Part shown: positions 51,951 to 63,245 of the stretch, piece after piece
Layout: each line of letters opens with the position of its first letter
Numbering within the stretch: the first letter of the stretch is position 1
Assembly (NCBI GenBank): GCA_963978895.1
Contig: OZ022238.1
Coordinates: forward strand, 41,890,028 to 41,954,027
Source: Erpobdella octoculata
Taxonomy: Eukaryota > Annelida > Clitellata > Hirudinida > Erpobdellidae
DNA: 64,000 nt
Direction: 5' to 3'
Notes under the pieces: model-generated
Database searches by the model: none
Told to the model about the DNA's origin: nothing
Seen by the model: only the letters and a program-made list of their open reading frames with translations
Position numbers and translations under genes: made by a program

Positions 51951-53167
51951 CCAATATTGCATAAGTTGTTCTATTAGTGTAATAACTTTCTTTGGTTCTT
52001 TACTGTTTTTTGTGCAATTTTTTTATTGGGTTCTCATTTTTATAGTCATTTAAAAGTTTGTCATATTTGTCATGCTTACATATCAAGTATTTAGGAGAGT
52101 GGTGTATATATATATATCAAGTATTGCATAAGTTCTATTAGTGTAATAACTTTGTTTTGAATCTTTACTGTTTTTTGTGCAATGTTTTTTATTGGGTTCT
52201 CATTTTTATAGTCATTTAAAAGTTTCTCATATTTGTCATGTTTACATATCAAGTATTTAGGAGAGTGGTATAAGTTGTTTTATAAATGTTATATTGTTTC
52301 TATCTTCATTTTGAAAATTATGACAAGGAAATATAAAGCAGTGCTTCATTGTCTATGTCTTCAGAATTCCTTTGAAATTAGGAACATTTCTAAATCGATT
52401 CATTTCAAAGTAAAACTTTAAATAACTATTACTGTGTTAAACAGGTTATAGATGTGTTTAGCTTAAAACAAGAATATAGCATAACAAGATTTCAAGTGGT
52501 TTAGATAGAATAGCTACAGAATGAAATTTAACATAACATGGTTTAAAGTGGTTCAGTGTGACAACCACTACAAAATAAAGTTGAAATCCAATCTTTCAAA
52601 GCATTATTTTGAAGCTGTTGATGGATTTAAAAAAACTACTTAACTAAGCAAGGTTCAAGCGTTTACTAGTGGTACTGGATTGATTATGGTCAAACCTCAT
52701 CTAGAATACTGTGTATATCATTGATAGTATATATCAATGGTGTATATAGACTAGAGTCCCTACCCAAAAAAATAATTTTAAGAAAAAGTTTATGGATATA
52801 ATTATCTTCAAAAGTTGAAAGTGACCCTTAAGCAGAGATTTTTCAGTAGCTTGGCTGTCAGCTTAGTGGCTTAAACAGTAACAGTAAACTTGAGTAAACC
52901 ATTAGAGTAGATGAGTAGAAGTTCAAGATAACTCATTTCTTAGCCATACTTTGGCTTCTTTGTTGGGGACCCTCGAACATAGTTTTGAGTCGTCTGCAAA
53001 ATTTGAAAACCCAAGTTTTAGTGAACTTTAACTTTAATGACAAGTGTTTCGGAGAAAAAATTTAGTGCAGAGCAGTTGAGCGCAGTGTAAACATTTCAAA
53101 AATACACTAAGCACGTGATTGGCATTTCCATTGACGACTAGTGCAGAATTAACATAGCCAGTGCTGT
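51716..53167. repeat. MULE 3-prime region: tandem duplications and AT tract
   Basis: Units of about 160 bp at 51954-52121 and 52122-52280 (GTTCTATTAGTGTAATAACT and TCAAGTATTTAGGAGAGTGG in each) are tandem copies. A diverged third lies at about 51735-51870. An (AT)n tract is at 51886-51950. Near 52670-52730, a frame reading GLIMVKPHLEYCVYH resembles the conserved (V/K)RPHLEYC motif near LINE reverse-transcriptase C-termini, so a short LINE relic is possible. Confidence 0.65.
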
Positions 53168-53229
53168 TCTATATATAGCACACTAATTAATATGCAAGTG
53201 GAAGTTTCCGAGGCTGTTTGTATATTCGC
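53168..53229 (-). repeat. MULE right terminal inverted repeat
   Basis: Reverse complement of 47386-47447 with two mismatches, ending GTATATTCGC. It is followed by the GGCCGGCTA target duplication (53230-53238). Confidence 0.93.
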
Positions 53230-53712
53230 GGCCGGCTAGCTCTATTGTTTTTAAAAGGTACAATACCATCATCAATAATAAATGCTTTGTTTAATGAAAA
53301 AGTCTCTCTGAAGATCTCTCCGAATCCGATTCTTTCTACTAGTCTACGAACCCAAATGAACAATAGGAACTTAATCAAGATTACTAGATTACTGCTCATT
53401 AAGCTCGCCGATGAGATTATAAATTGCCGTCGTGTTTGCATCCTCTTCGCATCTGTCGAAGCAGCTCATATTTCATTTAAACTGGAAGTTATTAGGCGAC
53501 TTAAAACTTCCCAGAAATGTTCTCCAACGCTTTTCACAAACCCACATCGACGTGCCAACGAATGTCGTTTACAAACAGTCACGGTGTTGTCGATAATGAT
53601 TCAATTCAGTCACGCTTGTTCCGCTCTCGATTCCAATGCGCTGTTCGTTCATGTAATTTTTTTTAGCTCTGTATCACTGTGCATATCTTGGCTTTTGTTC
53701 AACTGCCATTAA

Positions 53713-54500
53713 CTCGATTCGCGATTTTCTTACAAACAACCAGCATTATCAATTATATTAAATAATGCGTTGTAGCATAACTTAAGCATTTTTCTATGTA
53801 ACACGCCATAAGTGCTTAAATGTGATCACGTGCAGTTTTCTGAAATACCATTTACATTTAATATAACCATACCCGATTAGGTCAGAAACGTCAAAAAGAA
53901 TCTTATTCAATAAGTCACAAGGTCTGGCTTTACGTCGGCACCTCCGGGTTGATAAACCCGGCCTGTGTCTGATATTTTTTAAGTCGTTAACAAAGCAACA
54001 AAAAATTCCCGACATAAAATGCGCATTTTTGACGCTAATGACTTGAATAATGAACATACGAGTTGATCGGTTATTAAGACTGGAATGTATTTGTATAGCG
54101 TCTTACAGTAGAAGCTGTCACGGAAACATATACCTAAAGCAAATAGTAGAATAGAAATATGTTATGTAAAGGTCACAACTCACATAACAATCAGCTTGCT
54201 TATGATTAAGAAGATTTATATGGCCAATTCTCTATACAACCATGATTCAAAGTTGTTACAATTTAATACGAAAATTACTGCTAGGAATTGTTCCTAAACA
54301 ATAAGGTGCTGTTAACTCTCAAGCTATTCACTCCGCCCACTAGCGATTTAGCGACGACCATAGGCGGGTCCCTCATTGCTGACTAATACAAACTTTTTCA
54401 TTTGTAACCAGAATTTATTGCTCTTAGTAGACTGAAGTGGAGAGTTTAGTGCTTGATATATTTTAAATTGTAACGAAATCTGAAATTTTTGTAAAACGTT
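53713..54500. other. Spacer and probable Rap2 upstream region
   Basis: No ORF recognised. Positions 54330-54390 (CGCCCACTAGCGATTTAGCG and following) are GC-richer and may belong to the Rap2 promoter. Confidence 0.35.
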
Positions 54501-57500
54501 TACCTTTTTATTCGTGTTTTTTATCGCTCAAGAAGGCCCAATTTTGAGCGAAAGAGTATAGTGGTCGATCAGTTTCCTTTGGTATGTTTTGTTGTAGTTT
54601 GTTGTCTTGTTTTATTGACGCTTATTTGTTTTGTTCAAAAACATTTTATAATTTAATTTCTTACAGGATAAAGCTCTCATCAGACGAGCTTCTCCGTAAA
54701 TCGACTGTCGCCCCATATCTTACCAATAACAAATAACAACAAACAATGAGAGAGTTGAAAGCAGTAGTTTTGGGTAGCGGAGGAGTTGGTAAAAGTGCAC
54801 TGACAGTGAAATTTGTGACTGGAGCTTTTATCGAGCGGTATGATCCCACTGTCGAAGATTTTTATAGAAAGGAAATCGAAGTTGATGGCGAGCCGTCAGT
54901 GCTCGAAATACTTGACACCGCGGGTACAGAGCAGTTTGCCTCAATGAGAGACTTATACATAAAAAATGGACAGGGTTTCGTTGTTGTGTACAGCATAGCC
55001 AGTCTACAAACGTTCTACGACATTCGAACTATGAGAGAACAAATTATTCGAGTAAAGCGCAGGTTAAAAGTCCCCATCATTCTTGTTGGTAATAAAAGAG
55101 ACATGGAAGAGCAAAGAGAGGTTGGATTATTTGATTATTATGATTATTATTATTTTTTAATATAGTTTTTTTTCTAATTAAATAAATTTTTGACAGTTTA
55201 GATAAAAATAATCTGGTAATCAGATAATTATGAACAATACATGGTACAAAAATAATAATTAAAATTAATCAAGATAGGGGGGATGGGTTTGGGACTAGGA
55301 AGCAATTTTTGGTATACATTTTTATTCTACGTACCAGGTATTGTTTTAGATTGCCTTATTTAGGTCCAGTTATTTCCAGTGGTTAAAGCCAGCGACTAGC
55401 AGTAACTGGGTTGTCGGTTTGAGTGCAGCACATGTTCGAAGGTTTACTCAGTCTTCCACTTCTTTTTGGGCTGGTGAAATGAGTACCAGCTTTACTACTT
55501 GGGGAAATAAGGCTTGACTCATTTTAATTTCAGAGAGAAATACGGCTGTCCAATTTGCATGAACTGTTTCTGGAACTGCTGAAGTACACTTTAGGGTAAT
55601 CATGTACAATAGGTCCAGTAGTTATTTTCGGTGTTTTTAATTATTTTCCCGCAATAATAATTATATATTTGTAATCACAATAATAACTCAAATTTAATGA
55701 ACCAAGCAGTTTATTAATTTTTGATAATAAAATTTTCTCGGAAAACTCACGAAATGCGCAAGAGAACAGCAACAAAAACTATGAATAGCGAAGTCAAACA
55801 GAAATTTCTATTTATAGCGCAGAAAAGAAATACTTACAGCGCTTAAAAACAAATTATTAGCAAAAGTAACACAAAAAATAGTATTCACGCAGTCAAAATA
55901 ACATTTACAAAAAAAATGTAAGTTTATTTAAGTCCGAACTGTTCTTCATAGAATGTTAAACGCGATAGTTTTCAATTAAGGCATACAAATTAATTCATAC
56001 TTTTTTTTAAAAATAAGTAATTTGTTTTTAAATTGTTTTATAAAAACTCGCACAATAAATTTATTTGACAACTAATTTATTTGACATTTCATTTCGCTTC
56101 GCCTTTAGTTAGTTTACTGTTTATGAACCTAGTTTTTCCTACTACCTGGCGGATTTCCGTCATTAACTTCTTTTTTAATTATATTTTCAAGACATTATTT
56201 GGATCATCCGATTGGTAATTTTATTCTGTTTCTAATTATATTAATTTTATATTAAAAAAATAATTAAAAACACCAAAAATAACTACTGGACCTATTGTAC
56301 ATGATTACCCACTTTAGTATATCACTAATAAAGGGTACCATGATGACTTAACTTTTGCTTGTCTGTGAATTTTGTAGATGTGTGAGTAGAGTAGCAGATT
56401 TCAAATTCAAGTATTAGCTCTTCTTGAAATGTTTTATGGCAAGATTTTATCAAAAAGGCTGATCTCTGAGATGACGTCACATTCAAGCAATTGAGATTTT
56501 TGCATTGCTGCGGAAAAAGTTTGAATTGATTGTCGAAAAAATAATTGATTACCAACTCAACATTTCAAGCATCAAAGGTGAATAAGTAGCTATTTATGAT
56601 AAGTAGGTTCTCTTTTTACACTTTGAATTATATTAACCCGTGGAACTGTGGGTGGGAAAATAAACTGGGTAATCGCAGGATCACACGGGCATCACCACTA
56701 GTGAGGTTGGTGGTCTTGAGTTCAGCTGGTTTTCAGCGGGTTGTAAAGTCAGTCTCTTTGCATGATTGTATTGTATTAAATAGATATTTGATAGCTGTTT
56801 GATGAGTAATAATATATAATGGAGAGTCAGGGAATGAAAAAAGATATATTAATAAGTATGTTTTGTTTGAAAGTTGATACATTGAGATAGGAAGAATATG
56901 TGGCTCTTATTACTCACATAAAATATTAACTTGGATATAAATTGCTGTTTTTTTTTTAAGCTTAAATGATAATCATCTGTTGCTGTTGAAATCTTATTAT
57001 TGTGTTTGAAAGTTTTCACAATGATTCTTTACGATCATACTTTATTTATATTAATAAATATCCACAACAACATTTGTAAAGCCGACAAATAATTTGATCA
57101 TAGTTTAATTAATTTAATCAACAGCCTCCAATTGAGATTCTCTTTAGGCTAGCAGAAAATTAGAAGTAGACACAGGATATTCATTGTGCATTGTATTATT
57201 ATTTGCTCGAGAATTTTGCATGAGACAAATACATGGGAGTTTTGTTAGCATTTCTTTGTTAGGCATGCCTGATTGTTGTTGATCAGTTTTGTACATGTTT
57301 TTAATGTATTTAATTTAAAAATGGTTTTTCAATAGATATTGTTAACACTTTCACGCTGCATTTTCATTTCCAGGTTCCATACAAAGAGGGTCTGACGCTG
57401 GCCAGGCAGTGGGGCTGTCCGTTTGTCGAGTCGTCTGCCAAAAGTACGCACGACGTCAACGACGTTTTCATTGAAATCGTCAGAGAAATGACCGCCGCTT

Positions 57501-57538
57501 CGTCCAAGTCAAACTCTTCTTGTTGTTCTATTTTATGA
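54501..57538 (+). CDS. Rap2: Rap2 small GTPase (coding exons 54746-55120 and 57374-57538)
   Basis: The 179-residue Ras-superfamily GTPase has a P-loop GSGGVGKS at residues 10-17, an effector loop [11 protein letters not shown], a switch [10 protein letters not shown], an NKRD base-recognition motif and a C-terminal CSIL prenylation box after a cysteine pair. Phe after the effector ED (EDFYRK) distinguishes Rap2 from Rap1, which has Ser. Rap2 proteins cycle between GDP and GTP at membranes and signal through MAP4K/TNIK-type effectors and adhesion pathways. The length is close to vertebrate Rap2 (about 183). The intron (55121-57373) is phase 0 with a weak donor GTTGGA and a good acceptor TTTCCAG. 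Upstream, acceptor TTTCTTACAG at 54666 and donor GGTATGT at 54582 suggest a noncoding 5-prime exon and an 85-bp 5-prime UTR intron. Confidence 0.95.
55370..55525 (+). mobile_element. tRNA-derived SINE in the Rap2 intron
   Basis: The head AGTGGTTAAAGCCAGCGACT..GTCGGTTTGAGTGC resembles a tRNA-Ser/Leu-type gene with A box (TGGTTAAAGC) and B box (GGTTTGAGTGC). It is followed by GGGCTGGTGAAATGAGTACC and a TACTTGGGGAAATAA tail region. Another sequence with similar spacing but poorer boxes lies at 56633-56800. Target duplication was not identified. Confidence 0.6.
55588..56316. mobile_element. 717-bp MITE in the Rap2 intron
   Basis: Left end GGGTAATCATGTACAATAGG (55594) and right end 56310 are inverted repeats matching over 54 bp with a single mismatch. 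ACTTTA flanks the element on both sides (55588-55593, 56311-56316), giving a 6-bp (possibly 7-bp) target duplication. There is no coding capacity. The superfamily is not assigned. Confidence 0.85.
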
Positions 57539-57899
57539 AGCATCTGCCAGCCAATCACGTATGTTTCTTTTGACTGCTTCGTTTTAGCTTGTTTACTTTT
57601 AGCGTAAGCAATATAGTTTAGAATTGCCTTGAGAATATAACAAGATAATAATATCTTACACTGTTTTTTTAAGTAAGTTAGTCAGCTGTCACTACATGAG
57701 GTGTGAAGTACTGTTCTGTATGCTTACCAACAACACTTTCACATGTGTTTATGTCAGATTTTTAGTGAAATTAAATTCATAATTTATTATCGTGGTTTAT
57801 CATTAACCTTTTTTGGCATGGATTGATGATTCTTGAATTTACTTGTTCACATAATTTGATGTTTTTCTTTACAAATTTATTACTTTAATACATTTATAT
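57539..57899 (+). other. Rap2 3-prime untranslated region (probable)
   Basis: Directly follows the Rap2 stop codon, with no other feature recognised. The UTR length is unknown; AATAAA occurs further on at about 58422 (inside the LINE fragment) and 58771. Confidence 0.4.
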
Positions 57900-58438
57900 T
57901 ATTTAGTCTTATCCAGTTCTCTACATCTTTTCAAAAACTTTTTAATGTCACTTTTATTTATCAAGCTTTAATTTTTATGTTTAAATATTTTAATAATGAA
58001 TTACCCGCAATATTTAAAAATTACTTTATTTTATCAAAAAATGTCCATTCTAACAACCTACGTATAGTAGATAATTTTAGAATAGGTACTTATAAAACTA
58101 ATCTTCTAAAATATTTCATAAAATACCTAGGCCCGAAGATTTGGAATAATGCGTTTGCAAATCTAAATGTGTCTTCTTTACAAACCTTCAAAAAATCAGT
58201 AAAGGCTTTCAGTGTAAATAAAGACTTAGATTGCTATACGAACATCTTATTATAATTTTACCTCAATTTTTCAAACTTTTTATGACATTTTTAGTTTTCT
58301 GTTGACTTTTTGTAAAATTTTATTATGACTTTGTATTTATTTTATTTGTTTTGAGGGATTACAACATTTTTAGGTTGATTGTCTTGCGGAGGTAACTCCT
58401 TTCATCAACCTTGTTGAATTAATAAACGTTTAAAAAAA
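57900..58438 (+). mobile_element. 5-prime-truncated LINE, C-terminal ORF2 fragment and 3-prime tail
   Basis: The frame at 57938-58255 encodes a peptide typical of the C-terminus of LINE reverse transcriptases of the Jockey/CR1 grade: YQALIFMFKYFNNELPAIFK, then NVHSNNLR, then LLKYFIKYLGPKIWNNAFAN and SLQTFKKSVKAF. It is followed by a 3-prime UTR with a possible hairpin (GGTTGATTGTCTTGC ... CATCAACC), AATTAATAAACG and a short A run at 58430. Upstream ORF2 is missing, as expected for a truncated insertion. It lies just 3-prime of Rap2 and may provide its polyadenylation signal. Confidence 0.75.
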
Positions 58439-61399
58439 AATTAAGAATTTAGTTTTGTGGAATGACCATTTTTTTCATTTCACAAGTTCTTGTGTTTGTC
58501 CACAGACATGTTCTCCATTTTCATCTGAATGTACCCTTTACTATTTAAATTACATTAATTAGATATGTGTGTTACACCTTGAATGTGATCTAGAATTACA
58601 ATGAGACAGGAAATGGTGTGACTGACATTTCTGTGTTGTGAAACGGCCATGAGAAAGCTTGTTCGTTTGAACAAAAGAATGCATGTCTTGTCTTCGATAT
58701 GAAAATTAGGATTAAGATATCGTTTTGGCTTGTAGTTTTGTGTCTATAAACTAGCATTTCTACTTTATAATAAATGTGGAAGGATGTTCTTCTTGAAAGT
58801 TAATTGTTAATTTTATAGTAAAAAACGGTTTCAGTTGATTGATTCACTTTTGGTTGTTGAAGTAATTTTTCATGAAGATTGTGTGTGTGTGTGTATCATA
58901 TAAAAACTGCTCCAGGTAGATAACTGTGATTCGAGAAGTCAGATTGCATTATAAGATAAGTGTTTATAGGAGATGTACTTGAGTTTAAAAATCTCTCAGA
59001 ATAGTACTAAATGGTTTTTGGCAGTGAGTTAGTTGCTTTTGTAAGAAGAAAAAGGAGTAATGATATTAGTTGTTGTAATTAAATTTTGTATTTAAGATAG
59101 TTAATAAGTTTGTTTAGTTTAAGTAAAAAAAGCCTGTTTATAGATATATATTTCATCTATTAATATAATATTTAGTTATATTTTATCTAATATAATAGTT
59201 AGATGATTAGAATATTAGTCTACCATATTGTCTACTATAAATAATGTTTGGATATATTTCATCAAATATATTAGCTATGTAGACGTCTGGTATGCTCTGC
59301 TGTCTGACATCATGCTTTCTAGTGTGTTCCTGGTTTACATAGAATTGAACACTCTTTCTGCACGATAAAAAGTCCACTGATATATTGAAATGGAAATTAA
59401 ACTACTCAAAATTTATTTGTGACATTGTTTGGATTTTTCTTTCAATTGAGACCATTGTTCACTCTATCTTATTATTAAAGATATTATTTTATTTACAACT
59501 CTCACGTTAATTAACTCATTAATTATTTCGATATTTCAAAATAGTGCCAATAAAAATTTTAAGTACAACTTTTAGATTTTGTTCATCTAATAATCGAGTA
59601 TTTATCAATTTTATTTTCAGGAACTTTGTCCAGACTTTAATCTTTTGTGATACTTGCCGACCGACCGGAAACACTTTTAATTTAAATTTTTTGAAGAAGA
59701 AGAGGAGGAGGCTGGAAAGAAATTTTCGGTCGTTCTGAAGAGCTTCATTGGTGGAAATCGATACAGTTTGCATGTGCTAACAAACAGATCTGATCAAGTC
59801 ATGAAGTTCTAAGTAACAGTCACTTCGTGTGTACAATGTCATGTCTGTGTGTGTATGTGTATAATGTCGCGCGGTGCGTACGTACAATGTTTCTGAACTC
59901 TTCTCGGGTTATGCCTTATTGATAAACAATTTTGTTGATAAGTTTTTTCCGAGATTTATGCAGCCGTTAGCTATCACTGTATGAAAATAATCGGGATTTT
60001 TTTGTTTGCTTCTTGAGAGAGAATAAGCTTGTCATGACATATTTCAAATGTGGCTAAGCCATTTATGCAACTCAAACTTTATAGTTTTTTTTTTTAAACG
60101 ATGTTTATAAATGTTTTATAATGGATATGTTATGCATGCATGCATCAAGTTAACGTTAGCTCAAAAAGATCAGCTTGTCCTAAATAACAACGTAAAGTCC
60201 ATCGCAAGGAACGGTTCAAACTAAAATATTCCTAATGTTTTTGCTCAGAATATTTTTCTGTACTAATCACATACATAGATGCCTGTTTGCTCGTGTAGCT
60301 GTCCGTGTTCCATTTTAAGTTATTTGTTCGTCTGTCGTGTGCGTGCGGCTATTTTATACTTTTAGTCACTTTGTTCTTGTTGTGGTCCTCCTGTCAGTCA
60401 GTTTTTTCTGTTTGAAGTCTTTTTTGGAGCCGGAAATTTCAAGAGAGGGTCACGTCCGACCGTCGCAAAATTTCGTTTACGATTACGAAAACATCCGTGG
60501 AAGAAATGTGCTTGCAATTTCGGGCTGCTGATGAAGTTAAGTGTCTTCGAAACTAAAACAATGTTGCTTCTTTAAAAAAAAAGTATTGTTGAGTATTTGC
60601 TTAATATTTTCTGATGTACTGTTTTTTTTTATTATTATTATTATTGCTGTGTAAGATACGTTGCTATGTGATTACTGAATATCAATGCGACTTTTGTTTG
60701 CAATTATATCATCTGCATTTTTCCAGATCTGTCTTTTTGTGGTTTTATTTGAATTATTATTATTATTATGGCTTTAACAATTTCAATATTATTTTTTCAA
60801 ATGGGGAATTGAGTGAATTTAGGAAATTGTTTGAAAGAAAGAATGGATGTTGTAATTCAATAGAAAATTTTTAAAAAGACTTTTCTAATGGATTGTTGTT
60901 TAAAATAGATTTGACAGTTTGGAGTAAAACTGCAATGTTGGAAAGAGAGTGCATGGTAAAGTAGACCTCATCTTTCTAAATATATACTTGTATATATGTA
61001 TACAATATATATTGATGTTGTTATAAATTTTGATCACTCAGTAATTGGTGCGTGGGGAGAGTTGTCTGAGGTGTTGTAGATAATTGGGTTAAAATAAGTG
61101 CCTTTAATCAAAAAATTGAACTAAGGAAATAAGTGCTCAGCATAAAAATCACTGCCTGATAAGTCACATCAGTTGATGGAGCGTGCAGGTATTCCATGTT
61201 AATTGAATTAAATTTGTTTTCTGTGATGCATGGCTTGAATCTACTATTGATGTATTCGAGGGTGCAATGTATGTACGTACGAACAGCATTGGGTTCATGC
61301 TACCGTCGCCGATGCATGAGGAGTTGTAGAAAATTGTCATATACTAGGCATGACATTAATGACTTAATGTCCTAATGAAAGTTTCCATATGGTCTAACT
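58439..61399. other. Unassigned sequence downstream of Rap2
   Basis: No gene recognised. The composition resembles long 3-prime UTR or intergenic DNA. Frames at 59544-59773, 60337-60531 and 60614-60874 have no known domain. Confidence 0.35.
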
Positions 61400-61660
61400 A
61401 GATCAATATCAGCACCTGGGGGACAAAAATGAGAAAAGTTAAGCTCCATATCAAAACCAAAATCGTGTTTAAGCAGCTTATCAAATAAAAGTTACTTTTC
61501 AAATACTTTCTCTTTCCAAAAAACCTAATGACCGGATAGAGGGGTTGTCGTTAGTATATACTTTTCCCAAAAAAATTTCAAACTCATAATTTTAATGGGG
61601 GTCCGCAACAGTTTGTGGGTGATCGATATACCGGGGCCCCCGTGGCTACGCGTCTTAAGA
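61400..61660. mobile_element. Decayed MITE of the CAGTGGCGTAGC family
   Basis: Interior motifs (CCTAATGACCGGATAGAGGG, TATACTTTTCCCAAAA, CCCCGTGGCTACGCG) match the family seen at 12066-12328 and 29790-29905. Termini and target duplication are not recognisable. Confidence 0.5.
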
Positions 61661-62026
61661 AAACTATCGCTGTGGCTGCTTGGTGTGATTAATTAGAGAC
61701 TCGTCTTAACTTATTTAACCATTGAATACCTCTCTGAGGTATAAGGTACCCTACTTCATTGACAGGAGTAGGTACATATCATACCTGGATATAATAACGA
61801 GTAATGGTATTTTGATAAAACTGGCATCTTCATTAAAAAATTTACAAAATTGTATAAGAAAAAACTTACCACTCAAAAATTACTTAAAACATAAAAAAAA
61901 TGACTATATATTTCTTTTTAAAATATTGAAATCAAATGTCTTCAAAATGACACTTGTTACATCGTTTGGTTGTCATAGTGGCGCTGTTATTGGATCGGTA
62001 AATTAAACAATTTATTGTTTGGATTT

Positions 62027-63245
62027 ATGATGAATCAAATTGACTCAAGAGCCGTTCCTGATAGTGGCGAGTGTTCAAATAGAACGAATAAACTCAATTT
62101 TCAATCGATCCGACCTAGCTTCGAAAATAAGTTAGTAATAATAAAATGATCATGATATACAAATATACGCCATACGGTGTTTGCTGGCTAAGGCTGGCTA
62201 GGGCGGCTAGGCTAAAGAAAGTGTATGACATGTACAGTGACATACAAGTCGTACAGTAACAGTACTTCAGTACACTGAGTACAGTACAAAGTAGAATTAT
62301 TTTTATTTAATTGTTTTTAGATGTTTTTATTATAAAATTTATTTTATACCTTTTATAATTTTATATTAAAAACTGGTCACTAAGCATGTTTTTCTGGGCA
62401 CTTTAAAGTGTTTTTGTTAGTTTTTTTTAATTCTGCCACTCAGCCCTGACTGATTTTATAGACAGAAATCTAGCCCAGTTTTAGCCCTCCTGCAAGAATA
62501 TTGAATAACAGATAGTTATCTAGCACCAAGATTGTCCGTAATCTTTCCTGGGCTGGTTTTTTCCCCACATAGGTTTCGTCCTAGTGTTGTGAAAGAGACA
62601 GTTCATAATGTGCTCACAGATTTTTTTCAAAACAAAGAATACAAGAGTGAAGAATGTGCCGAATGGACAAAACTCTTGTGCAACGATCTCAGGGACAAAC
62701 TGAAAGGTTAACATTACATATATAGCTGAAAGTCTTCAATTTTTAATGGTCTAGTAAAAAACTTTGGAAATTTGCTTCAATTTGTTTTGAGTTGAAGCGT
62801 CTCTTACAACACTGGATCATAACTTTTCAAAATTATAATCAATAAACAGAAACAGATTGATTTCATAAAATCGTGTCTCTAACAGATATTGTTAATATTT
62901 ATCAGAATTCGAGCTTCCAAGGTACAAGTATATCATCCAAGTTGTCATTGGTGAAATGAGAGGCCAAGGAGTCAAGTAATTTTTTATTAATTTCTTTATT
63001 AGCTTGAAAATATACTTGGCTATCTATAAATTTTAAAATTTTATTCAAAAGAATGGGATGCAGAACCTTCTGGGACTCTGACACAGACAATTACATAGAG
63101 GATGTCTACATGAATGTGAGATTTGTTTATTAATCGCGGCTTTATAAGCATCCAGGAGGTTTAAATATCAATCAATCAAGTTTTTTTTCCTTTTCAGAGT
63201 ACCTTATTCTGTGTGGCAGCATGTTTTGGAATATACTTTTACTGA
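62027..63245 (+). CDS. DYNLT2B: Tctex1-type dynein light chain, DYNLT2B/TCTEX1D2-like, 5 exons
   Basis: Exons 62027-62130, 62573-62706, 62906-62975, 63052-63115 and 63198-63245 give 139 residues; human DYNLT2B has about 142. Splice phases (2, 1, 2, 0) join cleanly at GT-AG sites. The Tctex1 fold is recognisable throughout: IRPSFENKFRPSVVKETV (residues about 29-45), DLRDKLK, YIIQVVIGEMRGQGVKM, FWDSDTDNY and the C-terminal STLFCVAACFGIYFY. The QVVIGE(Q/M)RG and WD(S/A)DTDNY signatures are those of DYNLT2B. This protein is a light chain of cytoplasmic dynein-2, which drives retrograde intraflagellar transport in cilia. The start is the first of two adjacent ATGs; upstream is frame-closed. The 3-prime end converges on the minus-strand gene at 63543. 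Confidence 0.93.

Larger units (their letters stand above)
47386..53229 (+). mobile_element. Complete Mutator-like DNA transposon (MULE), autonomous-looking
   Basis: The 5844-bp element is bounded by 62-bp terminal inverted repeats (start GCGAATATACAA; 2 mismatches) and an exact 9-bp target duplication GGCCGGCTA (47377-47385 and 53230-53238). Nine-bp duplications, long TIRs and a MULE transposase with a SWIM finger identify the superfamily. The single gene, on the plus strand, is spliced and uninterrupted. A second, diverged copy of the inner TIR with its TATATA motif lies at 47483-47528, close to the likely promoter. A Helitron-like insert lies in one intron, and the 3-prime region carries tandem duplications. 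TIR similarity and intact coding suggest recent activity. Confidence 0.93.
47281..53712 (+). pseudogene. Open frame split by the MULE insertion (47281-47385 and 53239-53712)
   Basis: Removing the transposon and one copy of its 9-bp target duplication joins 47281-47385 (35 codons from ATG) in frame to 53239-53712 (158 codons including stop), giving a 192-residue frame on the plus strand. The left part ends ..ELLKSEDPPLAGRL and the right part continues ALLFLKGTIPSS. The flanks are GC-richer and more codon-like than typical spacer. The minus strand is also open across the repaired site (53441-53230 plus 47376-47196, 130 residues), so the coding strand is not proven. I do not recognise the protein. 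In this allele the frame is broken by 5.8 kb of transposon. Confidence 0.45.

Noticed and set aside
53218..53712. 164-codon frame treated as a stand-alone gene
   Set aside because: Its first codons lie within the MULE TIR. The frame makes sense only as the right part of the split frame starting at 47281.
61722..62006. 94-codon frame just upstream of DYNLT2B
   Set aside because: AT-rich Lys/Leu/Asn peptide without domain or splice support. It ends 21 bp before the DYNLT2B start and does not join it in frame.
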